Assembly (NCBI GenBank): GCA_963839365.1
Contig: CAWIUT010000003.1
Span: 186,001-250,000, forward strand
Length of the DNA stretch: 64,000 nucleotides
Direction: 5' to 3'
Origin: DASSKA01 sp963839365
Lineage (GTDB): Bacteria > Actinomycetota > Actinomycetes > Propionibacteriales > Nocardioidaceae
Under the pieces are notes generated by a model. That model did not search any database, was not told where the DNA came from, and saw nothing but the letters and a program-made list of their open reading frames with translations. Made by a program: the position numbers and the translations under genes. Below are positions 42,285 through 51,272 of this stretch, one piece after another. Numbering within the stretch: the first letter of the stretch is position 1; the number at the start of each line of letters is the position of its first letter.

Positions 42285-43269
42285 CGTTCCCACCTGCGAG
42301 CAGCTGCCCGGGACCGTCCGCGAGCGCGCGAGCCAGGCGCGTGGTGAGGCTCGCGACGGCTTCCTTGAGCTCCGGCCCCCCGTCGACGTGGAACGGCACC
42401 GGCACCCGGGCCAACCACTCCTGCGCGTACATCGCGGGGTTGCTCGTGCTCCCCTCGAGCACGCACCCGCCCTCCGACGCCACCAGCCGCCCCATCGGGG
42501 CGTGGACCCAGGGAGCCACTTCCTCGGCCGGCGCCTCGAACACCACGCGGGTGGGGAACTCCCATCCGGCTCCAAGGTGCTCCTCGAGCGCCGCCACCGG
42601 GTCGAGCCCGTCCGGCGGCGCGAAGGGATGGTCGGTCTGCTGCACGCCCCCGACCCGGTCGATCCGGTAGGTGCGGACGGCGGCTGCGCGGTGTGAGTGG
42701 CACAGGAGGTACCAGCGCCCGAACCGGACGACGACGGCCCACGGGTCCACCTCGCCCTCCCACTCGCGGCCGGACTCGCTGCAGTAGCGGACCAGAACTC
42801 GGCGCCGGGCGGCGACCGCGGTGACCAGCGCGCTGGTGATGGCCGGGTCCGGGCGGGCAGAGTACCGGTCCGGCGCGGCAGCCGCGTGCTCGCGGAGCAC
42901 CGCCGCCTGCCGGCCGACGCTCTCGGGCAGCGCCCGGATCACCTTCGCCAGTGCGGAGCCGACCAGGTCCTCGCTCTGCACGGCGGCCGGCTCGCTGTCG
43001 AGCACGGACATCACCAGGCCGAGCGCCTCGGCTTGCGTGAAGACGACCGGCGGCAGCCTCGTTCCGCGCCCCAGCCGGTACCCGCCATAGGGGCCACGGG
43101 TCGACTCGACGGGGATGTCTGCCTCCCTGAGGATCCCGACGTAGCGCCGGACAGCACGCTCGGTGACCCCCAGCCGCGTCGCGAGCTCCTCGGCGGTTAC
43201 CCCGGGAAGGATGCGGAGGAGCTCGAGGACATGAAGGGCACGCGCGGTGGGGCTCGCATCGGTTCGCAC
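42259..43269 (-). CDS. HTH-WYL domain transcriptional regulator
   Basis: 336 aa. An HTH_11-type winged helix (TAEELATRLGVTERAVRRYVGIL, residues about 24-46, then GPYGGYRLGRG) precedes a WYL domain with the FGRWYLLCHSH core near residue 183 and a C-terminal WCX extension. WYL domains bind nucleic-acid or nucleotide ligands in related regulators. It is divergent from an alpha/beta-hydrolase with 70 bp between starts and probably controls it (inference from context). GTG start at 43269. Confidence 0.9.
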   Translation of the reverse strand: MRTDASPTARALHVLELLRILPGVTAEELATRLGVTERAVRRYVGILREADIPVESTRGPYGGYRLGRGTRLPPVVFTQAEALGLVMSVLDSEPAAVQSEDLVGSALAKVIRALPESVGRQAAVLREHAAAAPDRYSARPDPAITSALVTAVAARRRVLVRYCSESGREWEGEVDPWAVVVRFGRWYLLCHSHRAAAVRTYRIDRVGGVQQTDHPFAPPDGLDPVAALEEHLGAGWEFPTRVVFEAPAEEVAPWVHAPMGRLVASEGGCVLEGSTSNPAMYAQEWLARVPVPFHVDGGPELKEAVASLTTRLARALADGPGQLLAGGNDGAAPSPT

Positions 43270-43339
43270 ACCAGCAGGGTAGGTGGCCTTCTTCGCGAAC
43301 CGGAAGCAGATCGTCCGGAACCGCCCCTAGCGTGGGCGC

Positions 43340-44023
43340 ATGGACATCGTGCTCATCGCCGGCCTCTGGCTCGACGGGTCCGCCTGGACCGACGTCGTGC
43401 CCTCGCTCGAGGAGCTGGGCCACCACCCGGTGCCGCTCACCCTTCCCGGACAGGGGGACGGATCGACGTCGGCCACCCTGGACGACCAGGTGGCAGCCGT
43501 CGTCGCCGCTGTCGACTCGGCCCCGGCCAAGACCGTGGTGGTCGGACACTCCGCAGCGTGCACCCTGGCCTGGCTCGCGGCCGACGCGAGACCTGAGAAG
43601 GTGGCAGCGGTCGTGCTCATCGGCGGCTTCCCCTCCTCCGACGGGGAGTCGTACGCCGACTTCTTCGAGCCGCAGGGCGGCGCCGTGGCCTTCCCGGGCT
43701 GGACCCCCTTCGACGGGCCGGACTCCGCCGACCTCGACGAGGAGACCAAGCAGCGCATCGCATCGACCGCCATCCCCGTGCCCGAGAAGGTCACCAAGGG
43801 CGTGGTCCGGCTCAGCGACGCGCGCCGCTTCGAGGTCCCGGTGCTGCTCGTGTGCCCAGAGTTCACGCCCGGTCAGGCCCGGGAGCTGATCGAGGGCGGT
43901 GAGGTGCCCGAGCTCGCCAGGGTCAGGCGTCTCGACCTGCTCGACATCGACTCCGGTCACTGGCCGATGTTCAGCAAGCCGGCCGAGCTGGCCCGGCTCC
44001 TTGCCTCAGCAGGCCGTCCCTAG
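43340..44023 (+). CDS. Alpha/beta-fold hydrolase
   Basis: 227 aa. IVLIAGLWLDGSAWTDVVP near the N-terminus contributes the oxyanion region, VVVGHSAACTLAWLAA holds the nucleophile Ser, and DIDSGHWPMFSKP the catalytic His; the acid is probably in the LLVCPEF region or just after it. It resembles the esterase/haloperoxidase group; the substrate is unknown. TAGCGT at 43328-43333 ends 6 bp before the ATG, so the message may be leaderless. Its TAG stop is shared on the opposite strand with ilvC through CTAG. Confidence 0.87.
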   Translation: MDIVLIAGLWLDGSAWTDVVPSLEELGHHPVPLTLPGQGDGSTSATLDDQVAAVVAAVDSAPAKTVVVGHSAACTLAWLAADARPEKVAAVVLIGGFPSSDGESYADFFEPQGGAVAFPGWTPFDGPDSADLDEETKQRIASTAIPVPEKVTKGVVRLSDARRFEVPVLLVCPEFTPGQARELIEGGEVPELARVRRLDLLDIDSGHWPMFSKPAELARLLASAGRP

Positions 44024-45048
44024 CGCGTCGCGGTCCCCTCGGTGTAGTCGGCGTCGTGCGACTTCACCCACGACATCAGCTTGCGCAGCTCGCGGCCGGT
44101 ATCCTCGATCGGGTGCTGCTCGCCCTTCGCGCGCAGCGCCTTGAACTCCGGCGCTCCGGCGTCCTGGTCGTCGATAAACCGCTTCGCGAAGGAACCATCC
44201 TGGATGTCGGCGAGCACGCCCTTCATGCGCTCCTTGACCGAGGCGTCGATGACGCGCGGACCGGAGACGTAGTCGCCGTACTCCGCGGTGTCCGAGCAGG
44301 ACCAGCGCTGCTTGGCGATGCCGCCCTCGTACATCAGGTCCACGATCAGCTTCAGCTCGTGCAGGCACTCGAAGTAGGCGACCTCCGGCTGGTAGCCGGC
44401 CTCGGTCAGCGTCTCGAACCCGGCCATGACCAGTGAGGACACTCCGCCGCACAGCACCGACTGCTCGCCGAACAGGTCGGTCTCGGTCTCCTCGGTGAAC
44501 GTGGTCTTGATGCCACCGGCCCGCAGCCCACCGATCGCCTTGGCGTAGGACAGCACCAGGTCCCAGGCCTTGCCGGTGCCGTCCTGCTCGACGGCGACCA
44601 GCACCGGCACCCCGCGACCCTCGGCGTACTCCCGTCGGACCAGGTGGCCCGGTCCCTTCGGGGCCACCATCGCCACGTCCACGCCGGCGGGCGGCTTGAT
44701 GTAGCCGAACCGGATGTTGAAGCCGTGGCTGAAGAACAGCGCATCGCCCTCGACCAGGTTCGGCTCGACCGACTCGGCGTACAGCTTCCGCTGCACGTGG
44801 TCGGGCGCCAGGATCATGACCAGGTCCGCCTCTTCGCACGCCTCGGCGGGGGTGAGCACGCGCAGCCCCTCCGCCTCGGCCTTGGCGCGGCTCTTGGAGC
44901 CCTCGGGCAGGCCGACGCGCACGTCCACGCCGGAGTCTCGCAAGGACAGCGCATGCGCGTGGCCCTGGCTGCCGTACCCGAGCACCGCCACGTGGCGGCC
45001 CTGGATCACGGACAGGTCGGCATCGTCGTCGTAGAACATCTCAGCCAC
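44020..45048 (-). CDS. ilvC: Ketol-acid reductoisomerase (class I)
   Basis: 342 aa. Isomerises and reduces acetolactate or acetohydroxybutyrate with NADPH and Mg. AVLGYGSQGHAHALSLRDSG is the nucleotide loop; APKGPGHLVRREY and the DLFGEQSVLCGGVSSL and ECLHELKLIVDLMYEGG segments carry metal ligands. I place the start at GTG 45048 (VAEMFYDDDAD, as in actinobacterial relatives), where AAGGAG lies 9 bp upstream; ATG 45078 would add 10 residues. It follows ilvN by 80 bp. Confidence 0.95.
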   Translation of the reverse strand: MAEMFYDDDADLSVIQGRHVAVLGYGSQGHAHALSLRDSGVDVRVGLPEGSKSRAKAEAEGLRVLTPAEACEEADLVMILAPDHVQRKLYAESVEPNLVEGDALFFSHGFNIRFGYIKPPAGVDVAMVAPKGPGHLVRREYAEGRGVPVLVAVEQDGTGKAWDLVLSYAKAIGGLRAGGIKTTFTEETETDLFGEQSVLCGGVSSLVMAGFETLTEAGYQPEVAYFECLHELKLIVDLMYEGGIAKQRWSCSDTAEYGDYVSGPRVIDASVKERMKGVLADIQDGSFAKRFIDDQDAGAPEFKALRAKGEQHPIEDTGRELRKLMSWVKSHDADYTEGTATR

Positions 45049-45128
45049 GGTCGGGCTCTCCTTCTTCGTTGTCTTCATTGCAGGAACGCAGGGGTACGAC
45101 GCGGGCGGTTTCCGGTCCGAGAACCATC

Positions 45129-45668
45129 TCAGCCCGCGTTGCGCGGTGCAGGCACCGGGACCGGCCGCAGCGTCCGATCGGTGATCGACCGGCCGCCGCG
45201 CCCGATCGCCACCATCCCGGACTGGACGAGCTCGCGGACGCCGAACGGCTCGAGCACGCTCAGGAACGCCTCCAGCTTCTCGGCGTTCCCGGTGACCTCG
45301 ACGGTGACCGCGTCCGTGGCCACGTCGACGACCTTGGCGCGGAACAGCTGCACGGTCTCCAGCACCTGGCCACGGGTCGCGGTGTCGGCCTTCACCTTCA
45401 CCAGCAGCAGCTCGCGGGTGACCGACGCAGTCGGCTCGAGCTCGACGATCTTGATCACCTCGACCAGCTTGTTCAGCTGCTTGGTGACCTGCTCCAGCGG
45501 CAGGTCCTCCACGTTGACCACGATCGTCATCCGTGAGATCTCGGGGTGCTCGGTGGGGCCCACCGCCAACGAGTCGATGTTGTAGCCGCGCCGGCTGAAC
45601 AGTCCCGCGATCCGGGCCAGGACACCGGGCTTGTTCTCCACGAGAACGGACAGCGTGTGTTTACTCAT
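45129..45668 (-). CDS. ilvN: Acetolactate synthase small (regulatory) subunit
   Basis: 179 aa. An N-terminal ACT domain (LSVLVENKPGVLARIAGLFSRRGYNIDSLAVG) binds valine for feedback inhibition, and a C-terminal ALS_ss domain (ATRGQVLETVQLFRAKVVDV) activates IlvB. GGAGG lies about 6 bp before the ATG. It is 66 bp downstream of ilvB and 80 bp upstream of ilvC, in the usual ilvBNC order. Length is typical for actinobacteria. Confidence 0.97.
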   Translation of the reverse strand: MSKHTLSVLVENKPGVLARIAGLFSRRGYNIDSLAVGPTEHPEISRMTIVVNVEDLPLEQVTKQLNKLVEVIKIVELEPTASVTRELLLVKVKADTATRGQVLETVQLFRAKVVDVATDAVTVEVTGNAEKLEAFLSVLEPFGVRELVQSGMVAIGRGGRSITDRTLRPVPVPAPRNAG

Positions 45669-45734
45669 CAGAGTCCTCCCAAGCGAACGGGGCCCGCGGA
45701 AAGCGCGAGTGAATTGAGCGGTTTCGCCGGGTGA

Positions 45735-47507
45735 TCACAGCTCGTCCTCGTCGAACTCCGGCGCCATGTCCCGGGCGAGCTTGATGTCGTCGTTGCTGGT
45801 GCCGGCGGCCACCATCGGCCAGACCATCGCGTCCCGGTGCACCCGGAAGTCGACCACCACCGGGACGTCGTCGATCTCCATCGCCTTGGCGATCGTCGCG
45901 TCGACGTCCTCCGGGGAGTCGCAGGCCAGGCCCACGCAGCCGTAGGCCTCGGCGAGCTTGACGAAGTCCGGGATCCGCACGGCCTCCCTGCGTTGGAGGT
46001 CGGTGTTGGAGTAGCGCTCGTTGTAGAACAGCGTCTGCCACTGCCGGACCATGCCGAGCGAGGAGTTGTTGATCACCGCCACCTTGATCGGGATGTTCTC
46101 GATGGCGCAGGTGGCCAGCTCCTGGTTGGTCATCTGGAAGCAGCCGTCACCGTCGATCGACCACACCGTGGCGTCCGGCCGGGCCACCTTGGCGCCCATC
46201 GCGGCCGGCACCGAGAAGCCCATCGTGCCCAGGCCACCGGAGTTGATCCAGGTGTTCGGGTGCTCGTAGCCGATGAAGTGGGTGGCCCACATCTGGTGCT
46301 GTCCGACTCCCGCGACGTACACCGCCTCCGGGCCGGCGATCTTGCCCAGCCGCTCGATCACGTACTGCGGCGCGAGCGAGCCGTCCTCGGGTGACTCGTA
46401 GCCGACCGGGTACTTCTTCTGGACCCCGCCCAGGAAGCGCCGCCAGGCCTCGTAGTCGGCCTGCCTGCCCGCCGCGGTCTCCGCCTGGAGCGCCACGATC
46501 AGGTCCGCGATCACCTCGCGGCAGTCGCCCACGATCGGCACGTCGGCGATCCGGTTCTTGCCGATCTCGGCGGGGTCGATGTCGGCGTGCACCACCTTGG
46601 CGTGCGGGGCGAACGAGTCCAGGTTGCCGGTGACCCGGTCGTCGAACCTGGCGCCCAGGCTCACGATCAGGTCGCTGCGCTGCAGCGCGGCCACGGCAGC
46701 CACGGTGCCGTGCATGCCTGGCATGCCGAGGTGCTGCGGGTGGCTGTCGGGGAAGGCACCGCGCGCCATCAGCGTCGTGACCACGGGGATGCCGGTCATC
46801 TCGGCGAGCACGCGCAGCTCCTTGGCGGCTCGGGCCCGGATCACCCCGCCGCCGACGTAGAGGACCGGCCGCCGGGCCTCCAGGATCAGCCGTGCCGCCT
46901 CGCGCACCTGCTTGCCGTGCGGTCGGGTCACCGGGCGGTAGCCGGGCAGGTTCAGCTCCCGCGGCCAGGCGAACGTGGTGCGGCCCTGCAGGGCGTCCTT
47001 GGCGACGTCGACCAGCACCGGCCCCGGCCGGCCGGTCGAGGCGATGTAGAAGGCCTCGGCGACGGTCTGTGCGATCTCGGCCGGGTCGGTGACCAAGAAG
47101 TTGTGCTTGGTGACCGGCATCGTGATGCCGCGGATGTCGGCCTCCTGGAAGGCGTCCGTGCCGATCGCGCGGCTGGACACCTGGCCGGTGATGGCGACGA
47201 CGGGCACCGAGTCCATGTACGCATCGGCGAGCGGGGTGACCAGGTTGGTGGCGCCCGGTCCGCTGGTGGCCATGCACACGCCTACCCTGCCGGTTGCAGC
47301 GGCGTACCCCTGCGCAGCGTGCCCGGCGCCCTGCTCGTGCCGCACCAGGATGTGGCGAAGCCGCTTGGAGTCGAGCAGCGGGTCGTACGCCGGAAGGATC
47401 GCGCCGCCGGGAATGCCGAACACGTGCTCGGCTCCCGCGGACTCCAGGGACCTGATGAGGCTCTGTGCACCGGTGACCTCCCGGGGTCCGGCGGCCTGAT
47501 CGGTCAT
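45735..47507 (-). CDS. ilvB: Acetolactate synthase large (catalytic) subunit
   Basis: 590 aa ThDP enzyme that condenses two pyruvates, or pyruvate and 2-oxobutyrate. The ThDP-activating Glu is in RHEQGAGHAAQGYA, FAD-binding region motifs include RFDDRVTGNLDSFAPHAK, and the C-terminal ThDP motif is SIDGDGCFQMTNQELATC with INNSSLGMVRQWQ. ATG 47507 follows a GAGTGAGGAAGG tract. It is led by an attenuator with an Ile-Leu-Val leader peptide about 120 bp upstream. Confidence 0.97.
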   Translation of the reverse strand: MTDQAAGPREVTGAQSLIRSLESAGAEHVFGIPGGAILPAYDPLLDSKRLRHILVRHEQGAGHAAQGYAAATGRVGVCMATSGPGATNLVTPLADAYMDSVPVVAITGQVSSRAIGTDAFQEADIRGITMPVTKHNFLVTDPAEIAQTVAEAFYIASTGRPGPVLVDVAKDALQGRTTFAWPRELNLPGYRPVTRPHGKQVREAARLILEARRPVLYVGGGVIRARAAKELRVLAEMTGIPVVTTLMARGAFPDSHPQHLGMPGMHGTVAAVAALQRSDLIVSLGARFDDRVTGNLDSFAPHAKVVHADIDPAEIGKNRIADVPIVGDCREVIADLIVALQAETAAGRQADYEAWRRFLGGVQKKYPVGYESPEDGSLAPQYVIERLGKIAGPEAVYVAGVGQHQMWATHFIGYEHPNTWINSGGLGTMGFSVPAAMGAKVARPDATVWSIDGDGCFQMTNQELATCAIENIPIKVAVINNSSLGMVRQWQTLFYNERYSNTDLQRREAVRIPDFVKLAEAYGCVGLACDSPEDVDATIAKAMEIDDVPVVVDFRVHRDAMVWPMVAAGTSNDDIKLARDMAPEFDEDEL

Positions 47508-47562
47508 GTTCTGCCTTCCTCACTCCTGGCCCGGTCCGTACCTCGGACGGGGCCCACCCAAC

Positions 47563-47597
47563 AAAAAACCCCTCGGCCCGGGTGGGCGAACGAGGGG
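47563..47597 (-). terminator. Attenuator terminator before ilvB
   Basis: On the minus strand CGAGGGG pairs with its complement (47569-47575 and 47591-47597) with an inner GCCC/GGGC stem, and six T follow immediately. It lies between the leader peptide and ilvB, the position expected for an attenuator. Confidence 0.8.
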
Positions 47598-47624
47598 AGG
47601 ACGCGTGCTGTGCCGTGTTGCTAG

Positions 47625-47663
47625 TCAGCCGCGCCTGGCGCCTACGAGAATGTCGAAACGCAT
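47625..47663 (-). CDS. Leader peptide of the ilvBNC attenuator, MRFDILVGARRG
   Basis: A 12-codon frame, ATG to TGA, with consecutive Ile-Leu-Val codons (ATT CTC GTA). It ends 28 bp before the terminator hairpin that precedes ilvB. Leader peptides with branched-chain codons upstream of ilvB are established in corynebacteria, so multivalent attenuation by Ile, Leu and Val tRNA charging is the likely mechanism. Layout is seen; the mechanism is inferred. Confidence 0.8.
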   Translation of the reverse strand: MRFDILVGARRG

Positions 47664-47753
47664 GAGACAACCGTCTCCGCCGCGCCGCTCCCTCGTCAAG
47701 CAAGTGTGACAGGTGTCTCGGGATCTGGACCAGTTGTCCCACATCGTGACGCG

Positions 47754-48944
47754 CTAGGGGTGGATAATGCTGCGTCGCAGCGCCCAGGCCGCCAGCACGA
47801 AGAGCGCGGTTGCGTACCCGGCCAGCACCCCGATCTGCGGGAGGATGTCGACCAGCCCACCGCCGTGCCGGACCAGCTCCGCGAACCCGTCTCCGGCCCA
47901 GGCATGCGGAGTCAGGTGCGCGACCGTCCGCATCGTCGGCGAGAACAGCTCGATCGGCAGCATGGTGCCGCCCAGCGCGCCCATGCCCAGCGCCAGCAGC
48001 AGACCGAGCGCGATGGCCTGCTCGGTGCTCGTGGCCACCGCCCCCATGAGAAGCGCGGCCGCGCCGGCCACCGTCGCGAACACCAGCATCAGCACCCCGG
48101 CGGCGACCGGGTCTCCCCAGGAGACCCCGAACAGCAGCGCGGAGCCGACCATGATGATCACGCCTTGCAGCACCGCGATCGCGATCCGGCCCAGCCCCTC
48201 CCCTGCCACGATCGCGCCCATCGAGGTGGGCGTGGCGTACATCCGGACGGCGACTCCGAGCTTGCGGGTCTCGATCAGGGCGGTGGAGGCGGTCATCGAG
48301 GTCACGAAGATGAACAGCAGCAGCTCACCGCTGGCGCCGGTGTCGAAACGGCCCAGGTCGCGCGGGAGCAACGCGTGGCCGGCCGTGGTCGTCTGCACAC
48401 CCACAGCAGGCACGGCGGCCGTCGTGGCATCGTGCAGCACGAGCGCGCCGGCCAGGTCGGTGCCGAGGTGGCGCGCGACCACCCGGGCCGACACGAGCCG
48501 GTCCGACTCCTGGCCGACCACCGTGGAGACCAGGGTGCCCAGCTGTTGGGCGCTGCGATCGGACCGCGAGACGTAGCGGACTGCCACGCTGCCGCCCCGC
48601 CGCAGCTCCGCGTCGAAGCCGCGAGGCAGCACCAGGGCCCCCTCCAGCCGGCCCTTCTCGACGGCTCCCAACGCGTCGCTCGCCGCGACGTACCGGCTCA
48701 CCTCCAAGCCATGGTCCGCCCGCAGGCCGGTGACCAGCCGCTGCGCCAGCGGTCCGTGCCCGGGCACCACCAGCCCCAACCGGGGCACGTTCCGGCCACC
48801 GAAGGCGAGCCCGAGCACCAGGATCAGCAACATCGGGAACAGCACCAGGAAGAACAGGTTGGTGCGCACCCGCATGGTGCGGCGCAGGTTCGTCCAGCCG
48901 ATCGTCCAGCAGGCGCTGCCGGGCCGGCTCCCGGTCCGGCTCAT
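47754..48944 (-). CDS. ABC-2 type transporter permease (downstream)
   Basis: 396 aa. One N-terminal helix (TNLFFLVLFPMLLILVLGLAFG), a long extracytoplasmic domain of about 150 residues, then about five C-terminal helices (IFVTSMTASTALIETRKLG onward), the ABC2_membrane_3 layout of drug or lipid exporters. It overlaps the other permease by 4 bp and ends the three-gene unit. ATG 48944. The Arg-rich residues upstream in the same frame are not part of it. Confidence 0.88.
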   Translation of the reverse strand: MSRTGSRPGSACWTIGWTNLRRTMRVRTNLFFLVLFPMLLILVLGLAFGGRNVPRLGLVVPGHGPLAQRLVTGLRADHGLEVSRYVAASDALGAVEKGRLEGALVLPRGFDAELRRGGSVAVRYVSRSDRSAQQLGTLVSTVVGQESDRLVSARVVARHLGTDLAGALVLHDATTAAVPAVGVQTTTAGHALLPRDLGRFDTGASGELLLFIFVTSMTASTALIETRKLGVAVRMYATPTSMGAIVAGEGLGRIAIAVLQGVIIMVGSALLFGVSWGDPVAAGVLMLVFATVAGAAALLMGAVATSTEQAIALGLLLALGMGALGGTMLPIELFSPTMRTVAHLTPHAWAGDGFAELVRHGGGLVDILPQIGVLAGYATALFVLAAWALRRSIIHP

Positions 48945-50113
48945 GGGGCGACCACCTTGTCGATGCGCAGCACCGCCACCGAGCCGGTGACGACCGCGAA
49001 GCACAGCAGGGCCCCCACCGCGGGCAGCACGCCGACGACGCTGCCGCCCTTCAGGTCGGCCAGGCCGCGGAGGAACCAGGCATGCGGGGTGGCCAGGCTG
49101 AGCGTGGCCAACACCGGGCCGGACTGCTGGATCGGGAAGAACGTGCCGCCCAGCAGACCGAGGGTGACCGCGACGATCGCCTGCCAGCTGCCGGCCTGGT
49201 CGGGCGTGCGCGCCAGCGAGGCGACCAGGGAGGTGATGCCGGTGCCGGCCAGCACCCCGGCCAGCACGAGCAGTGCTACGCCGATCGGGTTGCCCCAGGA
49301 GGCTCCGAGCAGCCAGGTGGTGGCGAGCACGAGCACGGTCAGGCTGACCACGCCGAGTGCGACGCTGGTCAGCAGCTTGCCGGCCAGGATCTCGGTACGT
49401 CGCACCGGCGCGGCCAGCAACCGCGCCAGCGTGCCGTCGAACCGCTCGTCGATGAGCGAGGACACCCCGAACTGGACGGTGAACAGCAGGAAGAACACCG
49501 CCATCCCGGCGGCGAAGTAGGTCTTGGTGTTCAGCACCCGGGCCCGCGCGGACACGTCCACCAACCGCATGGCGGGGGCGTGGGCGACCACCTCGCGCGC
49601 CACCGCGGCCAGCGCAGCAGGGGAGGTCCGCGGACGCTGGCGCGCGACCGCAGCAACCGCCACCCGCGCGCCGTTGAGGTCGGCGACGTAGGAGCGGGCG
49701 ATCGACCGTGCCACGTCGGTGGCGGTCACCTGGTCGACGCTGCCCACCACCTGGGCCGAGACGGGTCGGCTGCTCTGCACCGAGGCAGCGAAGCCCGACG
49801 GGAACACGAAGGCCGCGTCCAGCGCGCCGCTGCGGACCGCGGCGCGTGCCTGCGGCCCGGTCATCGTCCGCACGGTGACGATACCCCGGGAGGCCAGCAT
49901 CCCGAGCACCTGCTGCTCGAAGGTGTGGGTGATGCGGCTGTGGTCGTGGTCGACGACCGCGTAGTCGAAGGCACGGGGACTGGCCGCAGGGCCGAACAGC
50001 GCACTGAAGATCGCCGCCAGGGCGAGCGGCACCACGACCGCGAGCAGGATCGCCGAGCGGTCCCGCATCCGCTGTCGCAGGTCCTTGCCGGCGATGTGCA
50101 GGCTGGCGCGCAC
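48941..50113 (-). CDS. ABC-2 type transporter permease (upstream)
   Basis: 390 aa, same topology as its neighbour: helix near residue 20-45 (AILLAVVVPLALAAIFSALF), an outside domain, then helices from FAAGMAVFFLLFTVQFGVSSL with the coupling segment DERFDGTLARLLAAPVRRTE. Two different permeases should form a heterodimer with the ATPase encoded just upstream. GTG start at 50113, one base downstream of the ATPase stop. The cargo is not indicated by the neighbours. Confidence 0.9.
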   Translation of the reverse strand: MRASLHIAGKDLRQRMRDRSAILLAVVVPLALAAIFSALFGPAASPRAFDYAVVDHDHSRITHTFEQQVLGMLASRGIVTVRTMTGPQARAAVRSGALDAAFVFPSGFAASVQSSRPVSAQVVGSVDQVTATDVARSIARSYVADLNGARVAVAAVARQRPRTSPAALAAVAREVVAHAPAMRLVDVSARARVLNTKTYFAAGMAVFFLLFTVQFGVSSLIDERFDGTLARLLAAPVRRTEILAGKLLTSVALGVVSLTVLVLATTWLLGASWGNPIGVALLVLAGVLAGTGITSLVASLARTPDQAGSWQAIVAVTLGLLGGTFFPIQQSGPVLATLSLATPHAWFLRGLADLKGGSVVGVLPAVGALLCFAVVTGSVAVLRIDKVVAP

Positions 50114-50114
50114 G

Positions 50115-51077
50115 TCAGTCGCGCAGCCGCTTGCCGGTCAGATGCAAGAACACCGCCTCGAGGTCGGGCTCCTCGATGGTCACCGAACGCAGCGAGCACC
50201 CGGTCGAGCGCACCCCCTCCATCACCGCCGGCAGCGCGGACTCGGCGTCGGCCACCAGGACGTCGAGGACGTCCCGGTCGTGACGGGACCCGGAGACCAC
50301 CAGCAGCGCGTCCACCGCCTTGCGAGCCTGATCGACGTCCCCCTCGACGGCCATCACGATGTGCTCCGCGGCGCCCAGCCGGGCGGTCAGGTCACGCGGA
50401 CGCCCCTCGGCGACCAGATGCCCGAGGTCGACGATGCCCACCCGGTCGCACAGCCGTTCTGCCTCCTCCATGTAGTGGGTGGTGTAGAGCACGGCCATGC
50501 CGGCGGCGCTGAGCTGCTCGATGCTGTCCAGGATGGCGTTGCGGCTCTGCGGGTCCACCCCGACGGTCGGCTCGTCGAGGATCAGCAGCCGGGGTCGGTG
50601 CACCAGCCCCACCGCGATGTTGAGCCTGCGCTTCATCCCGCCGGAGTACTTCTTGACCTGGTCGCCGGCCCGGCCGGTCAGGCCCACCACCTCGAGCACC
50701 TCCGCGACCCGGGTTCGGGCCTCCCGTCGCGGCAGCCGGTACAGGGCCGCGAAGAACAGCAGGTTCTCCTCGCCGCTGAGGTCCGGGTACAAGGCGATGT
50801 CCTGCGGCACGTAGCCGATCCGGGACTTCACCTCCAGCGCGCCCGGCAGCATCCGCACCCCGTCGACGAGCACCTCCCCGCCATCGCCCTCGAGCACCCC
50901 GGCGACCATCGAGATGATCGTGGTCTTGCCGGCGCCGTTCGGCCCCAGCAGCCCGTAGGTCTCCGCCTCCGCGACCGAGAAGGAGACGTCGTTCACGGCA
51001 ACCAGGTCACCGAAGCTCCGCCGCAGGCCGTTGCACGCGAGCACAGGCGAGCTCACCGCACCGCTCCCGGACGACAT
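50115..51077 (-). CDS. ABC exporter ATP-binding protein (DrrA-like)
   Basis: 320 aa. Walker A LLGPNGAGKTTIISMVAG, Q-loop YVPQDIALYPDLSGEENL, signature KYSGGMKRRLNIAVGL, Walker B RLLILDEPTVGVDPQSR and H-loop TTHYMEEAERLCD. The C-terminal extension with EEPDLEAVFLHLTGK is typical of the daunorubicin-resistance-type ATPases. ATG 51077 and GTG 51056 are both possible; the latter has GGGAG 8 bp upstream. It leads the operon with the two ABC-2 permeases. Confidence 0.92.
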   Translation of the reverse strand: MSSGSGAVSSPVLACNGLRRSFGDLVAVNDVSFSVAEAETYGLLGPNGAGKTTIISMVAGVLEGDGGEVLVDGVRMLPGALEVKSRIGYVPQDIALYPDLSGEENLLFFAALYRLPRREARTRVAEVLEVVGLTGRAGDQVKKYSGGMKRRLNIAVGLVHRPRLLILDEPTVGVDPQSRNAILDSIEQLSAAGMAVLYTTHYMEEAERLCDRVGIVDLGHLVAEGRPRDLTARLGAAEHIVMAVEGDVDQARKAVDALLVVSGSRHDRDVLDVLVADAESALPAVMEGVRSTGCSLRSVTIEEPDLEAVFLHLTGKRLRD

Positions 51078-51272
51078 GCCCCGAGCGCACCACCTCCGGC
51101 CCGTCCGGGGCAGGGCACAGCGGAAGCCGGACCCGGGACCTACGTCCTGCGAGTAACGGCGTGCCGGTGCGCGGACCTCGACCAGGCCGCCGGAGCACGG
51201 CGGCCCGGGAGTCCCGGAGGGCGGGCCGATGAGAACCCAGCGACAACACCACCGGCGCGCGAGTGGGGGACT

